Of a stretch of 64,000 bases of DNA, positions 37,817-50,800 are shown piece by piece. The stretch is from Saposhnikovia divaricata (lineage: Eukaryota; Streptophyta; Magnoliopsida; Apiales; Apiaceae), in NCBI GenBank assembly GCA_036435485.1, contig CM071594.1:103567001-103631000 (forward strand), in the 5' to 3' direction. Made by a program: the position numbers and the translations under genes. Below the pieces are notes generated by a model. That model made no database searches and was not told the origin of the DNA. It worked only from the letters and a program-made list of their open reading frames with translations. The first letter of the stretch is position 1. Every line of letters begins with the position of its first letter.

Positions 37817-38280
37817 CAAAACTCAAAATCTCAGCAGCTCAGAATTACGAACTCAGTGAACAATACTCGCAACAAAGAGAACTCGGCTGGACCCAGAATA
37901 AATAAACACTGTAAATAACAAGAAATATAACTCAGCAATCAAAAGAAAGACTCAGCAACGACTAAACAAGGACTCGGCAAACTACTAAAGCAGCAACTCG
38001 ACTTAACTCAGCAAATATTCACAAAATTCAGCACCTAAAACTCAGCTAAAACTTGTAAAAATGCAACAAAAACTCAGAGAACAAGCGAGTCAAATCAGCT
38101 GCCAGCAAACAAATATTTCGAATTAATCCAACAACAACTAAACTGAGAAAGGTATTACACAAATAAATTGCAAAAATGATCTCAGAACATAGCCCAGAAC
38201 ACTGGACAGTAGGTCACAGATAATGGTAAAAACTCAGAAAGAGGCAAAAAGTCAGAAAAGGAAGGGTCTGTAGTTCTTAC

Positions 38281-38378
38281 CAATCAATGTCTAAGCTTTC
38301 TTGAGTTGGAGGATTATTAGCATTAGCATCATTAGAATCTCCCATCCCCGTGTCTCGTAGTGAATCTGATTGTGACAT
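38281..38378 (-). pseudogene. Probable hAT transposase first-exon remnant
   Basis: On the minus strand an ATG at 38378 opens MSQSDSLRDTGMGDSNDANA and about 33 codons in all. The stretch ends in a canonical donor, G followed by GTAAGAAC. Acidic Asn-rich starts of this kind precede the BED zinc finger in plant hAT transposases. I find no downstream exons, so the body was probably lost in making the non-autonomous copy. It could instead be chance. Confidence 0.4.
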
Positions 38379-41300
38379 TATTTGAACTGAAACAAAGAGG
38401 AACAATAAATCAAAATTTTAAGCTACTGCATACTACTACAGTTACTGCCTACAAATTTAGTTTAGTACATTAACATTAGTTATTGCCTAAAAAATAAGAA
38501 ACAAACTTTATAAATACAAAAGTACAGAACAAAACCTAAGAAATCATTAAATCAAGCATTAATTAAGAAATCTAAGAAGCAAATTAAGAAATCTAGGTAG
38601 ATAACAAAACCAATTAACGAATTAAGAAAAGCAAATAAAGAAAAACATTAAAAGTGAATCTGTGATTCTCCAATTAAGCAAATTAAGAATTCTAGGATTC
38701 AAGAATCTAGCAGGCTGCAAATTTGCGACTAAAAATTAAATACAAATTAGAAGAGAAATATTAAACCAAGTAACTTACCAACCTTAAATTTGTGACTGAG
38801 GAGTGGAGGATCTGTAGAGGACCGTCGGGCAGTCGGGCCGAGTGTTATGGGGCAGTGGGGGTGGAGTTTTAGGTCGTAAGTCACAGAACAGGATAAGGTA
38901 AAGAATTTAGGTCGTATTATGATAGACATACGCGTATGGGTTACTAGGTATTAACATAAATATTATATATATAATATAAATTGTAAATATATATCTTAAA
39001 TATTTCGGTTTATTCGGTCCAAAACCAAAATATATTTCGGTCCAGACCAAAAAACCGAAATAACCGGAATTTCAAAATATTTAGAACCGAACCGAACTGA
39101 AATAACAAATTTTGGTTCGGTTTTTTGGGTTCGGATCGGTTTTGCTCAGCCCTACTGGCCATTGATGAAGGCTATGTAAACTGCATAGAGAGAGGGCCAC
39201 ATAGTCCTATGAAGCCCAACTCTACAGTTGAAGATGCAGCTGCTGGAAGGCCTATTCCCAAACTGCCAATAGAATTCACAGACGAAAACATGGAGGAAGT
39301 CCTTAAGGACAAGAAAACCATGCACATTTTGTTCAATGGTATTGACCAAGACATGTTTGATAATGTTATAAACTGCACTATTGCCAAGCAAGTGTGGGAT
39401 ACTAAACAAACACTCTGTGAAGGAACTGAGCAAGTAAGAGAGAATAAGATGCAGCTTCTCATACAACAGTATGAACACTTTTGCTACAGTTCAGGTGAAA
39501 ATCTAACTGATATATTTAGTATATTTTAAAAACTACTAAATAGGTTAAAGTTGTATGGGATGGTGTATGAAACCAAAGATTCCCACCTAAAATTTTTGAG
39601 GTCTTTACCCAAGGAATGGAAGCCAATGTCAGTCTCACTGAGGAACTCTCAAGATTACAAGGACTATTCACTTTAGAGACTGTATGGTATTTTAAAGACC
39701 TATGAGCTCGATCTGCAACGAGATGAAGAAGTTGAGAAGAGCCAGAAGAAAGGTAGAGCATGAGCTTTGGTGGCCAATGTTCCAAGTAGCCAAGATGGAG
39801 AGAAGATAAAAAGTGTGAAAGCCACACCAAGTCCAAAGACTTGTGAAGGTAGAGCTGAGACTAGCAAAGGGAAGATCACGATGATTGAAGAACAAGATGC
39901 ATCGAGTGGTGATGAATCTGATGATCTAGATGAATATTTGGCATTCTTGTCAAAGAGGATTTCAAAACTAAGATTCAAGAAGAATCTTGCAGAAGCCAGG
40001 CAATTCAGGAAGAGCTACCAACCAAGAAAGGATGTGGTTGAGAGGTCTAAGATTAAATGCTTTAGCTATGGAATTACTGATCACTTTGCCAATGAATGCA
40101 GAAAATCCAAAGCTAAGAAAGAGAAGAAATAGTTTGAAGCTGTTGACTACAAGAAGAAATACTTCGATCTTCTCAAGCGAAAGGAGATAGCATATTTCAT
40201 GTCAATGGATAATGATTGGGCTGCTGGAGGAGACTCAGATGTAGAGGAGGAGTTTGTCAATCTTGCACTCATGTCAAACGAGAATGATGAAGAAGCTAGT
40301 TCGGTAAGCAACCAAGTATTCTCTACAACGTAACTGAGATTTGCTAAGATGAATGTGATAATGCTGTAGATGAAATGTCTATAATACTGTATAACATGCA
40401 TGTCACATTAAAATCGCTTAACAAAGAGATCAAAAAGATTAAAGATCTAAATGCTAAGTTAAGTGATAGGAATACTCTGTTAAAAACTCAATTAATCGAG
40501 TTTGAGACAATGAGAAGAGAGTGCCAGGATGAAAAGAATGAATTAATTGAGGCTCTAAAAAGAGAAGAGATGTTGAAAGAATAGTTAAAGAAAGAACATA
40601 ATTGGATTGCTAAGTGAAAATGATCAAAGGCTATTACTGAAAAATCTATAGTGTTCAAGCTGTTGATTCTTTTCGCAAGTTAGCATAAGCGAAGTTGGAG
40701 ATTGATGGTGAAGTTGCTTCAGACATTGATTCAACGGATACTAAGGATGACTATCCATTGAACAAGGATCAATCAACGGATACTGATCATCTGTTGAAGG
40801 CTGGTAAGTCAACAAATGAGAAGTATCCGTTGAAGTCTAAACCTGTCAGCAAAGCAACTTTTGTTAGATTGAATAAACAATATGGACCCGTCAATATGAA
40901 CTTTGTTAGTGGAGAATGTAGCAAAACAAAACCAGTTGAGAAAGGTAACATAGGTCACTTGTCCAACAAGTAATTGAAGGACAAGTTAGAAAAGATTGAA
41001 TCAAAGGCTGAGGGTAAAAAGAAGAATAGAAATGGCAAGGTAGGTATTAACAAACACAACAATTACACACATGATAAATATGCTCCTAGGAAAGTATATG
41101 TGAAATGTGGTAGTGTTAATTATCTATCTGCTAGTTGTAAAATTGTGAAAGATTCTTCTGTGCCTAGCATGCCTATGTCTATGCCTGCTATGAAAGTTAT
41201 GCCTAACATGTTTGCTCAACCTGCTCATGCATCTAGTCAGTTAGCTAACATGTCTTTCATGTAAAATCCATATTTCAATGCTTTTAATATGCCTCAGATG

Positions 41301-41528
41301 CCATGGATAATGCCTGGAATAAATAACATGTATGCACAAGAAATGTCTAATCCTGCTTATAATCTTTATGCATATGAGCAAGTGTTAAACCATGTTTTCA
41401 AAGACCTACACCAAGAGTTAAGGTTGATTTAACTCAATCAGAACCCTTGGGTGAAAAGGGTTTGAAGAGCAAGAAGAAGGCTAACAAGGTAGGACCCAAG
41501 GAAACTTGGGTACCAAAATTAACTTGAT

Positions 41529-44500
41529 TTGGTTTTGATGTGTGCAGGAAATAGAAAGAATCTTTGGTACCTGGATAGTGGATGTTCTAGGCACATGACT
41601 GGAGATTCTACCCTGCTCACTAATTTCGAGGAGAGAGTTGGCCCTAGCATTACCTTTGGAGATAACATCAAAGGATATACTAGAGGATATGGCTTGATTT
41701 CACAAGACAATGTTGTCATTGAGGAGGTTGCACTAGTTGATGGTCTTAAGCACAACTTCATTAGCATCAATCAACTGTGTGACAATGGAAAGAATGTGTG
41801 GTTCACATATGGAGCTTGTGTCTTTTTCAACAAAAATGACAACAAGGTGGTGCTGACAGGAAATAGAAAAGGGAATGTGTACATTGCTGACTTCAACTCA
41901 ACAAGAACAGATAATGCTACATGCCTATTGTTGTGGAATAAAAACTAGGTTACGATTTGTAATTAATGTTAGGGTGGCTGAGCTTCGAGCTTTAATGGCT
42001 GTTCTTGTGTTCGTGGTTGAATCTGCCTTCACAAGATGCCTACGTACTTTGATGAATATCAAAGATCAAGCCAAAAACATAGTTCTAGATGAGGGGTCTG
42101 GCCCTTTAAATAGGCTGCAGGAGCCCTAGAATTATGGTAGGAGTTAGAGACTTGGTAGACAAGTCTTTTGAGGAAGGTTCTAGATCTATTCCTTGTAGGA
42201 ATCAGTTTCCATATTGAATTGGATGCCTTGGTGGCTAAGTCTGGTGGAAATAATATCCTTATCCAACTCTTATTGCTGAGCTGTTTATTTCCCCCAATAT
42301 TAATTACGAAATTAATATTATAATTGGGGTTTTGGACCCATCTGGTGGGCCCCACGTTTGGACCATTCTTGGTCTAATTAATGCCACATTAAATGTGTCT
42401 TTAGGGCTTATTTTCAGCCCATATCACCTATTCAGCAAGGAAAGTGTAGATGAAAGTTTGCTTTGGCACAAAAGACTGTCTCACCTAAATTTTAAAACAA
42501 TGAATGAGTAAGCAAAGAGGGATTTGGTAAGAGGTATTCCAAAGTTGGATTTTTCCAAGGATGGATTATGTGATGCAAGCCAAAAAGGGAAGTAAAAGAA
42601 GGAATCTTTCAAATCCAAGTCAATGTTATCAATTGATCAACCCTTACAGCTACTGCACATGGACTTATTTGGACCAGTCAATGTATTGTCTATTTCTAAG
42701 AAGAGATAATGTCTTGTGATGGTTGATGATTTCTCAAAATATTCTTGGACATTCTTTTTGCACTCTAAAGATGAGGCAAGTGAAATCATTATCAATCACA
42801 TCAAGATAGTCAACAACAATCCTACATTCAAAGTCAGAAACATTAGAAGTGACAATGGAACTGAGTTCAAGAATTCTGTGATGAGAGAGTTTTGTGAAGA
42901 ACAGAACTCTTATTGAAGCTGCAAGGACAATGCTTGAAGAATCAAAGTTGCCAACATACTTTTGGGCTGAAGCTGTTAATACTGCATGCTACACCCAGAA
43001 TATTTCTTTGGTCAATCAAGCAAAGGGCATGACACCTTATCAACTATTCAAAAGAAGGAAGCCAACAATTAACTTCTTACATGTCTTTGGATGCAAATGA
43101 TTTGTACTGAGAAATCAAGGTGAAAACCTAAGAAAATTTGATACAAAGGTAGATGAAGCTATATTTGTTGGATATTCTGCTGGGAAATCCTATAGAATCT
43201 ACAACCTAAGACTTAAAATTGTTATGGAATCTGTACATGTTGTCTTTGATGATATATAAGAAGATCCAAGGGTTAGTTGATGAAGGTTTCCATGAATCAC
43301 TCTCATTCGAGAATGAAATAAGTGGTGAAGAAAGTGATGATGATGAAGAAAAAATATCAACTAGTGTGAGGAACAAACCTGGACCATCTGTTGAAGTGCA
43401 GAATGGTCCATCCGTTGAAGATCAAATCTCACCAACCGTTAATGATCATTTTGAAGCATCCGTTGAGAACCAAAGGGAAGCATCCGTTGAAAATTCTGTT
43501 AGAACTCTGTCTACTTCGAGGTCCATACACTCAGGGGGAGTTTCTCACAGTTAACACTCAGCAACAAATCAAAATGGTCAACACAGAGAAAATAAAGTTA
43601 CTTCCTCAAGATCAAACTTATCACCACAAAGAAGATGGACTAAGGATCATCCTTTTGAGCTTATAATTGGTGATTCCAATGCAAGAGTCTAAACCAGGAG
43701 AGCAACTCAAGAAGAATGCTTATACAGCAGTTTTTCTGTCTAAAGAAGAACCTAAAAAAGATGAGGATGCTCTTCTAGATCCTGACTGGGTTGTAGCTAT
43801 GCAAGAAGAGCTAAACCAGTTTGAGAGGAATGATGTATGGAGATTGGTACCCAAACCTAAAGGCAAATCAGTGATTGACACTAAGTAGGTATTCATGAAC
43901 AAGATGGATGAACAAGGTATAAAACAAGATTGGTTGCGAAAAGCTACTGTCAAGAGGAAGGGATTGACTTTGATGAAACCTTTGCACCTATAGCAAGGTT
44001 GGAAGCAATCAAAATCTTTCTAGCCTATGCAGCCCATGCCAATTTCAAAGTCTATCAAATGGATGTCAAGAGTGCATTTTTGAATGGCATTCTGGAAGGG
44101 GAGGTGTATGTTACAACCTCCTAGTTTTGAAGATCCAGACTTTCCAGATTATGTCTACTTCATTCTCAAAGCACTCTGTGGCCTGAAGCAAGTACATAGA
44201 GCCTGGTATGACACTCTCTCACAGTTCTTTATAGAGAATCACTTCACTAGAGGTACTGTTGATAAAACTCTATTTTATAAAAATGTCAATGGATTTATCA
44301 TACTTGTTCAAATTTATGTAGATGATATAATATTTGGCTCTACTGATGATAAACTTTGCAAAAGATTTTTTAAACTTATGCAAAGTAAATATGAAATGAG
44401 TATGATGGGTGAATTAACTTACTTTTTCTGGTTTACAAGTAAAACAAGTTAATGATGGTATCTTTCTGAGCCAATCTAAATATGTTTACGATCTTTTAAA

Positions 44501-45003
44501 AAGATTTTACTTATTGGATTGGGCCTCTACAAAAACACCCATGGCCACTACCACTAAACTTAAATTGAATACTAAGGAGAAGAAAGTGGACATTTCAAGT
44601 TATAGAGGCATGGTTGGCTCACTTTTATATTTACCAGTAAGTAGGTCTGATATTATGTTCTCTACATGTTTATCTGCTAGATTCCAAGCTGATACTAGGG
44701 AATCTCATTTAGTAGCTATTAAGAGGATTTTCAGGTATCTCAAGGGAACACCAAACCTTGGCACTTGGTATCTTAGAGATTCTGGTTTTGATCTAATTGG
44801 CTATCTAGATGCAGATTATGCAGGTTGCAAAATTGATAGGAAAAGTACTCCAGGTACCTGTCAATTCATAGCGAACAAGTTGGTCTCATGGTTTCGTAAG
44901 AAGTAGAATTCAGTTTCCACTTCTACTGTAGAAGCTGAGTACATTGCAGCTAGAAGTTGTTGTGCACAGATCTTATGGATGAAAAATCAACTGCATGACT
45001 ATG
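41529..45003 (+). pseudogene. Sirevirus C pol, broken
   Basis: The protease motif DSGCSRHMTGD lies near 41575. A solo LTR splits the GAG-pre-integrase region at 41929-42426. LLWHKRLSHLNFKTMNE follows at 42460 with stops. Integrase first Asp (HMDLFGP) and second Asp (SDNGTE) are present near 42660 and 42850. The block carrying the catalytic Glu is deleted near 42895, where FCEE runs straight into NRTLIEAARTM. An acidic linker (43219-43554) holds the SVE repeats. RT follows (QMDVKSAFLN, YVDDIIFGS near 44320) with frameshifts near 43930, 44110 and 44440. RNase H begins and is cut by Sirevirus D at 45008, then continues at 57017 (CDNT). Confidence 0.88.
41929..42426 (+). mobile_element. Solo LTR, 498 bp, with 5-bp target duplication
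   Basis: Starts TGTTGTGGAATAAAAAC and ends AGCCCATATCA, flanked by CCTAT at 41924-41928 and 42427-42431. It lies inside the pol frame of Sirevirus C, which makes the edges clear. It contains TTTAAATAGG as a possible TATA box and no coding frame. The inner phrase CCTACGTAC...GATCAAGCC is familiar from plant LTRs, but I cannot name the family. Orientation is assumed from the possible TATA box. Confidence 0.85.
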
Positions 45004-45008
45004 GTTTG

Positions 45009-45519
45009 TGTTAGAAATGATTGATGAAAACAGTGTTTAGGAGCAGCGACAAATCAGAGTTTAGCTGGAAGCAGTCAGAGTTTAGTTAAACACTGACTAC
45101 AGAAGCTGGACAGAGTTTAGTAAAGTCTGTCTAGAAGCAGCGCGTACGAAGTCAACAGAAGATATTAGAGATCAATTGAAGATTGATATGGAAGCGAGAT
45201 CTTTTGAGATTGGATAGCTATCAAAGAGATCGAGTTGAGTTAGGAGACGTGTGACAATCTGTAATTGATATCATTGTATAGCTGATTATTAGGAATATCA
45301 ATTAGCGATTGTATAGCAGCTGTATGTTTTATAAATACAGTTAGGTTAACCCTAGAAGGGAAGTGTACATCGAACTATCTTTATTTGTAACCTAGCAGCT
45401 CTTTGTGATAGTTTACATCACGAAGAGGGTTTTTAATACCAGAAGGTTTAAAGTGCATAATAATCTTAATTGTTATTCTCACATCTAATATTGATTATTA
45501 GTGTGTATTCGGCCTAACA
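45009..45519 (+). repeat. 5' LTR of Sirevirus D
   Basis: Spans 511 bp, from TGTTAGAAATGATTG to GGCCTAACA. CAGAGTTTA, the complement of the element's AACTCTG motif, occurs three times in the first 120 bp. Confidence 0.96.
45330..45337 (+). promoter_or_regulatory. TATA box of Sirevirus D
   Basis: TATAAATA lies 180 bp before the LTR end and is conserved at 56827-56834 in the 3' LTR. Confidence 0.75.
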
Positions 45520-45535
45520 AGTGGTATCAGAGCCA
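45520..45535 (+). promoter_or_regulatory. Primer binding site of Sirevirus D
   Basis: AGTGGTATCAGAGCCA directly follows the LTR end and complements initiator-Met tRNA. Confidence 0.93.
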
Positions 45536-45580
45536 ATCTGTTACTTTATTACAGGTTAAGATCCAAACACAACAATAATC

Positions 45581-47814
45581 ATGTCAGCAATTCCTCCACC
45601 AACATCTATTAGTTCTGAAAAGGCTCCTACTACTGTGAGTCGTTATGAACCAATCAGGGTTCCTATTCTCAGGCCATCAGAGTATGCCATGTGGAAGGTC
45701 AAGATGACTATGTTTCTGGAGGCTACAGATCCAGAATATCTTGACAGGATTAATGAAGGCCCTCACAATCCTACAAAGCTATCTGTTGCAACTGCTGGTG
45801 AAGAAGCTAAAATAGTTCCAAAGGAAAAGAAGGACATGACTCCTGAAGATCTATCATCAATTGCTAAGGATGCGAAGGTTAGGCATTTACTGCATAGTGC
45901 TTTAGACAATGTTATGTCTAACAAAGTGATTAACTGCACCACTGCAAAAGAGATCTGGGATGCTCTTGAAGTCAGATGTCAAGGAACTACTGTTATTAAG
46001 AAGAATAGGAGAAACATACTCACACAAGAGTATGAGCACTTTGAGGCTAAACCTGAAGAGACCATGACAGAAACATTTGATAGATTCTGTAAACTGCTCA
46101 ATGATCTGTCATTGGTCAACAAAGAGTATGATCTAGAAGACTCAAATCTCAAGTTTCTTCTTTCTCTACCTGAAAAGTGGGATGTGAAAACAACCACTAT
46201 TAGAGACAACTATGAACTTGCTGAGACAGAGATTGATGAAATCTATGGGCTGCTCAAAACTCATGAATTGGAAATGGAGCAGAGAAACAGGAGATCAAGC
46301 AGGAAGGCAAAGTCTGTTGCTCTTAAGGTTGAAGAGAAGCCTCAGAAGAAAGAGGCATCAAGAAGGAAAATGAAGGGAAAAGCTTTGGTCATACACTCAG
46401 AAAGTGAATCATCAAACTCTGATTGTGATTCAAACTCTTCTGAATCATCTGACTCTGAGGATGATGAAGAAGAAATGAGAAAAATGGCTGTGTTGATGAT
46501 GAAGACCTTCAAGAAAATGGGTTTCAAGAATTTCAAGAAAGGGAAAAGGTTTTCTAGAGATTCAAATGAAGACAAAAAAAGTTTCAGGATGTCTGAAAGA
46601 AAAGAGACCAAGTCTGGGAAGAAGGATAAGTCTGAAATTCAATGCTACAAGTGCAAGGAGATGGGTCATTATGCTCCTGAGTGTAAGAAGGGTAAAACTG
46701 GAAAAGTACTCACCACAAAAGGCAGAGATTGGGCAGACACTTCAGATTCTGATGAAGAAATTAACTATGCTCTCATGGCTACTACTGAATCAGAAATTTA
46801 TGAACATCAGGTACCTCTAACTACCTATGCTTATAATATTGATGACATTTCTCAATTAAGAATTTATCTTAAGTCATTGCATATAAGTTATAGGGATCAG
46901 ACTTTAGAGAATTAGAGGATAAAATCTGAAAATTCTGAACTTAAGGTTAGAAATAAACTTATTGAAGAAAAACTTGAAAACATGCAACAAGTTCAGAAAG
47001 AGAGAGATGATGCTGTTTCTATAGAACAGGATTTGCTTCAGAAATATAAAAAACTAGAATCTGAGTTGGAGGAAGCAAATAAGAAAATTAGGACTTGGAC
47101 TAATTCTGGAAAGGACACTCAACAGATTTTTCAAACAGAAACTGTTGGTCTAGGTTATAATGAGGGAGATGAACTAAGATTTCAAAGTCAAGTTAAAATC
47201 AGACCTCATTTTGTACATGGAGCCGTAAATTTTTGTCTGATAATGAAAAAGAAGCTGTTAAAAGTGAACCAGTAAAAACTAGTGTTAAACAGGTTAATAT
47301 TGGTTCAATGACAGATAAACAACTCAAACATAAACTGAAGGAGTTAAAATCTGTTAAGAAACAGGGAGTGTCAAATAAGAACAGAAATGGAAAAGTAGGC
47401 ATCACTTCAGGAAATAAACCAATGCTTGCTAGTTATGCTCCAAGAAAGACATGTCATAACTGTGGTAGTACTAAGCATCTTGCAAATTTCTGCAAGAAAA
47501 ACAAAAATATAAATTCTTTACCTTTCAAGTCTGAGGTAAAGAAGGATTTTGCTAGAACTAAGCCACAGACTTTATGCACACACTGTGGAAGCACTTGGCA
47601 TTCCATTTATACTTGCAGAGAGTATCATGCTATCTATCATAATTACTATGAACTGAAACCCAATCTGAAATGGGTTAAAGTTAATACTGCAAGTGTAAAC
47701 TCTGATACTGTTGGCTCAAACTCTGATAATGTTAATTCCGCTGCTAAAGCTAACAAAGTTAAGAATGTCAAAGGATCCAAGCAAGTCTGGATCCTTAAAT
47801 CTAATCCTCAGTAA
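45581..47814 (+). pseudogene. Sirevirus D gag with three zinc knuckles, two breaks
   Basis: ATG at 45581 starts MSAIPPPTSISSEKAPTT. The capsid-like UBN2 region spans about residues 30-230 (EYAMWKVKMTMFLEATDPEY, TAKEIWDALEVRCQGT). A basic Ser/Asp region and the first knuckle CYKCKEMGHYAPEC follow near residue 354. A TAG at 46913 interrupts. The coiled-coil part continues in frame (LLQKYKKLESELEEANKKIR) to a frameshift near 47225. The last part (47233-47814) has two more knuckles, CHNCGSTKHLANFC and CTHCGSTWHSIYTC, and ends with a stop at 47814. Three knuckles suggest extended RNA-binding capacity. Repeated NSD residues near 47700-47740 come from the AACTCTGAT motif. Confidence 0.9.
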
Positions 47815-47824
47815 TTGCTTGTGA

Positions 47825-50800
47825 TTGCAGGGCAACAGGGAGGCAACCCTAGTTGTGGACAGTGGATGTTCAGGACACATGACTGGAAATAAAGCCCTGC
47901 TATCAGACTATGAGGAGAAGGCTGGCCCAAAAGTTTCCTATGGTGATGGCAATGTAGGAAGAACATTGGGATATGGCAATATTAATCTTGGAAATGTCAT
48001 CATCAACAATGTAGCTCATGTCCCAGGACTCAAGCATGACTTGCTATCTGTGAGTCAAATCTGTGACAAGGGATATCATGTAGATTTTCAACCTGAATAT
48101 TGTGAAGTTATCAGCAAATCTACAGGAAAGGTTGTTCTAGTTGGTCATAGGCAAAACAACATTTATGAAATCAAGCTCTTAATAGACTCTGTTGGAAAAG
48201 CTGTTTGCCTGTCTACAAGAATGTCTAGTGAAGAGAGTTGGAAGTGGCACAAGAAACTCTCACATTTGAACTTGAACAACATCAATGAATTGATCAGAAA
48301 GGATCTTGTAAGAGGACTCCCAAAGGCTCTGTAAAATGTTGATGGTCTATGTGATTCATGTCAAAAGGCCAAGCAAAGGAAGTCATCTTTCAAGAGCAAG
48401 ACAGAATTTTCAATCACTGATCCTTATCATCTTTTTCATGTCGATCTCTTTGGTCCAGTAAATGTTATGTCTATAGCAAGGAAGAAATATGCTTTAGTCA
48501 TTGTTGATGAATACACTAGAATCACTTGGGTGTATTTTCTAGCAAAGAAGGATGAAACTACATTAACTCTGATGGAGCATGTGAAGCTTCTGGACAAAGG
48601 ATCAAGTAAAAAAGTCAGAATCATCAGAAGTGATAATGGAACTGAGTTCAGGAATTCAACAATGGAAGAATTCTGCAAGGACAATGGAGTGAAGCGAGAA
48701 TTTTCAGCACCTGGGACACCACAACAAAATGGTGTAGTTGAAAGGAAAAATAGAACCTTGATAGAAGCTACCAGAACTATGCTTGATGAAGCAAAATTGC
48801 CAACTTATTTCTGGGCAGAAGCTGTTCAAACTGCTTGTTTTACTCAAAATGCTACACTGATCAATAAGCATGGAAAGACACCATATGAGATGTTGAAGAA
48901 AAAGAAGCCTAACCTGAAATACTTTCATATTTTCGGGTGCAAATGCTTTGTTTTGAAGACTCATCCTGAACAGTTGACCAAGTTTGAGCTAAAGGCAGAT
49001 GAAGGAATTTTTGTTGGCTATCCACTGTCAACAAAGGCATTCAGAATTTACAATCTGAGAAATAAAGTGATCATGGAATCTATACATGTGTCTTTTGATG
49101 ACAAGAAAATAACTGGACTTGAAGACATAGATGAATATGATCAACTGAACTTTGAAAATGAAGATTTAAACTCTGATGAAGTAAACTCTGATCAAACTAT
49201 TCTGACAGATTCTGTTGAAACAGACTCTGAACCTCTACTGGTAAACACTGGAGAAACTTCTCAGCCACAACAAAGGGAAGAACCAGTTGAGGGGGAGCAT
49301 GATCAAAATGAAGACTCAAACATTGATACTGAGTCAACTGAAAAATCTGGATCAAACTCTGATGATTCAAACTCTGAAAATTCAAATTCTGACTCTGGGC
49401 AGTCAAGTTCAGGGTGAGTCTCAAAAAATGAAGAAAGCCCACAACAAAATCAGGAGAGCATGGATCAAGGGGGAGGATCACATGCTGACAGAAGTCATTT
49501 GCCTTCTGCTAGGAAATGGACTAAATCACATACACCTGATTTGATAATTGGTGATCCAGATGCAAAAGTGAGAACAAGAAGTGCCACTGCAAGTGAATGT
49601 TTGTTTCATGCATTCTTGTCTAAGAATGAACCAAAGAAAGTGCAAGAAGCTCTTCAAGATGCTGACTGGATAACAGCAATGCAGGAAGAGTTGAATGAAT
49701 TTGAAAGGAATGAAGTTTGGACCCTTGTACCAAGGCCAAAGAACAGATCTATTGTTGGTACTAAATGGGTTTTCAGAAACAAGACTGACAATGAAGGTGT
49801 TATCACAAGGAACAAGGCTAGACTGGTAGCAAAAGGCTATTCACAGCAGGAAGGAATAGACTATGATGAAACATTTGCTCCAGTTGCAAGATTGGAGGCA
49901 ATCAGAATTTTTCTAGCATATGCCTCTCACAAGAAATTCAAAGTGTTCCAGATGGATGTGAAAAGTGCTTTTCTGAATGGGAAGCTTGAAGAAGAAGTGT
50001 TTGTTGAACAACCACCAGGATTTGTGGACCCAAAATATCCAGACCATGTCTACAGGCTGGATAAAGCACTCTATGGACTTAAGCAAGCACCAAGGGCATG
50101 GTATGAAACTCTGGCTCAATTTCTCTTAGAAAGTGGATTCAACAGAGGTACTATTGACAAAACTCTGTTTTATTTCAAATCTGGGAGTGACTTGCTTTTA
50201 GTTCAGATATATGTTGATGACATTATCTTTGGGTCTACTAATGATAAACTCTGTAAGAAGTTTGCCAAGCTCATGCAGTCCAGATATCAAATGAGCATGA
50301 TGGGAGAGCTTAGTTATTTTTTAGGCCTACAGGTGAGACAAACAGATGATGGTATCTTCATTAATCAAGCAAAATATACCAGAAATCTTCTCAAGAAATT
50401 TGGTATGCTTGACTGTTCATCTGCATCAACTCCCATGGCAACAGCAACTAAATTGGACAAAGACACAGGAGTTTCAGTGGATATGACAAACTACAGGGGC
50501 ATGATAGGATCTCTTCTTTACTTGACAGCTAGTAGGCCTGACATCATGTATGCAACCTGTCTTTGTGCAAGGTTTCAGGCAGATCCTAGAGAGCCACATC
50601 TGACAGCTGTGAAAAGAATCTTCAAGTATCTCAAGGGCACCATATCATTAGGTCTGTGGTACCCCAGAGAATCAGATTTCAAGCTACTTGGGTATTATGA
50701 TGCAGACTTTGCAGGCTGCAAGATAGACAGAAATAGCACTAGTGGAAGTTGTCAATTTCTTGGTGACAGCTTGTCTCTTGGTACAGCAAGAAACATAAAT

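Larger units (their letters stand above)
36810..39154. mobile_element. hAT DNA transposon, non-autonomous, 2,345 bp
   Basis: The ends are inverted copies of TAGGGCTGAGCA. It is flanked by an 8-bp target duplication CTGGCCAT at 36802-36809 and 39155-39162. Eight-bp duplication and this terminal sequence are the marks of the hAT superfamily. Subterminal regions carry repeated GGTTCGGTCC and GGACCGAACC blocks in both orientations within about 160 bp of each end, likely transposase binding sites. No full transposase is present; one exon-like remnant is at 38281-38378 on the minus strand. It sits in an already identifiable gag frame, so the edges are exact. Confidence 0.92.
36717..41527 (+). pseudogene. 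Sirevirus C gag, split by a hAT element
   Basis: ATG at 36717 opens a gag N-terminus (MGKKETGMKIPILDKDNY) with a stop soon after. The hAT element interrupts at 36810. Gag resumes at 39155 with the capsid-like region (IAKQVWDTKQTLCEGTEQV) and stops near 39526, 39674 and 39760. The zinc knuckle near 40055 reads CFSYGITDHFANEC, with the second Cys changed to Tyr. A coiled-coil tail follows (40370-40590), then a tail with ATCCGTTG motifs (40730-40830). A second CCHC-like motif near 41108 is degraded. It ends WVPKLT and stop at 41527, and pol overlaps in another frame. Confidence 0.8.

Noticed and set aside
37271..37918. Short open frames inside the hAT element
   Set aside because: They are Gln/Thr-rich translations of low-complexity DNA and are not part of a transposase.
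46342..46611. Antisense frames in gag and pol of D as separate genes
   Set aside because: They are shadows of strongly coding plus-strand sequence.
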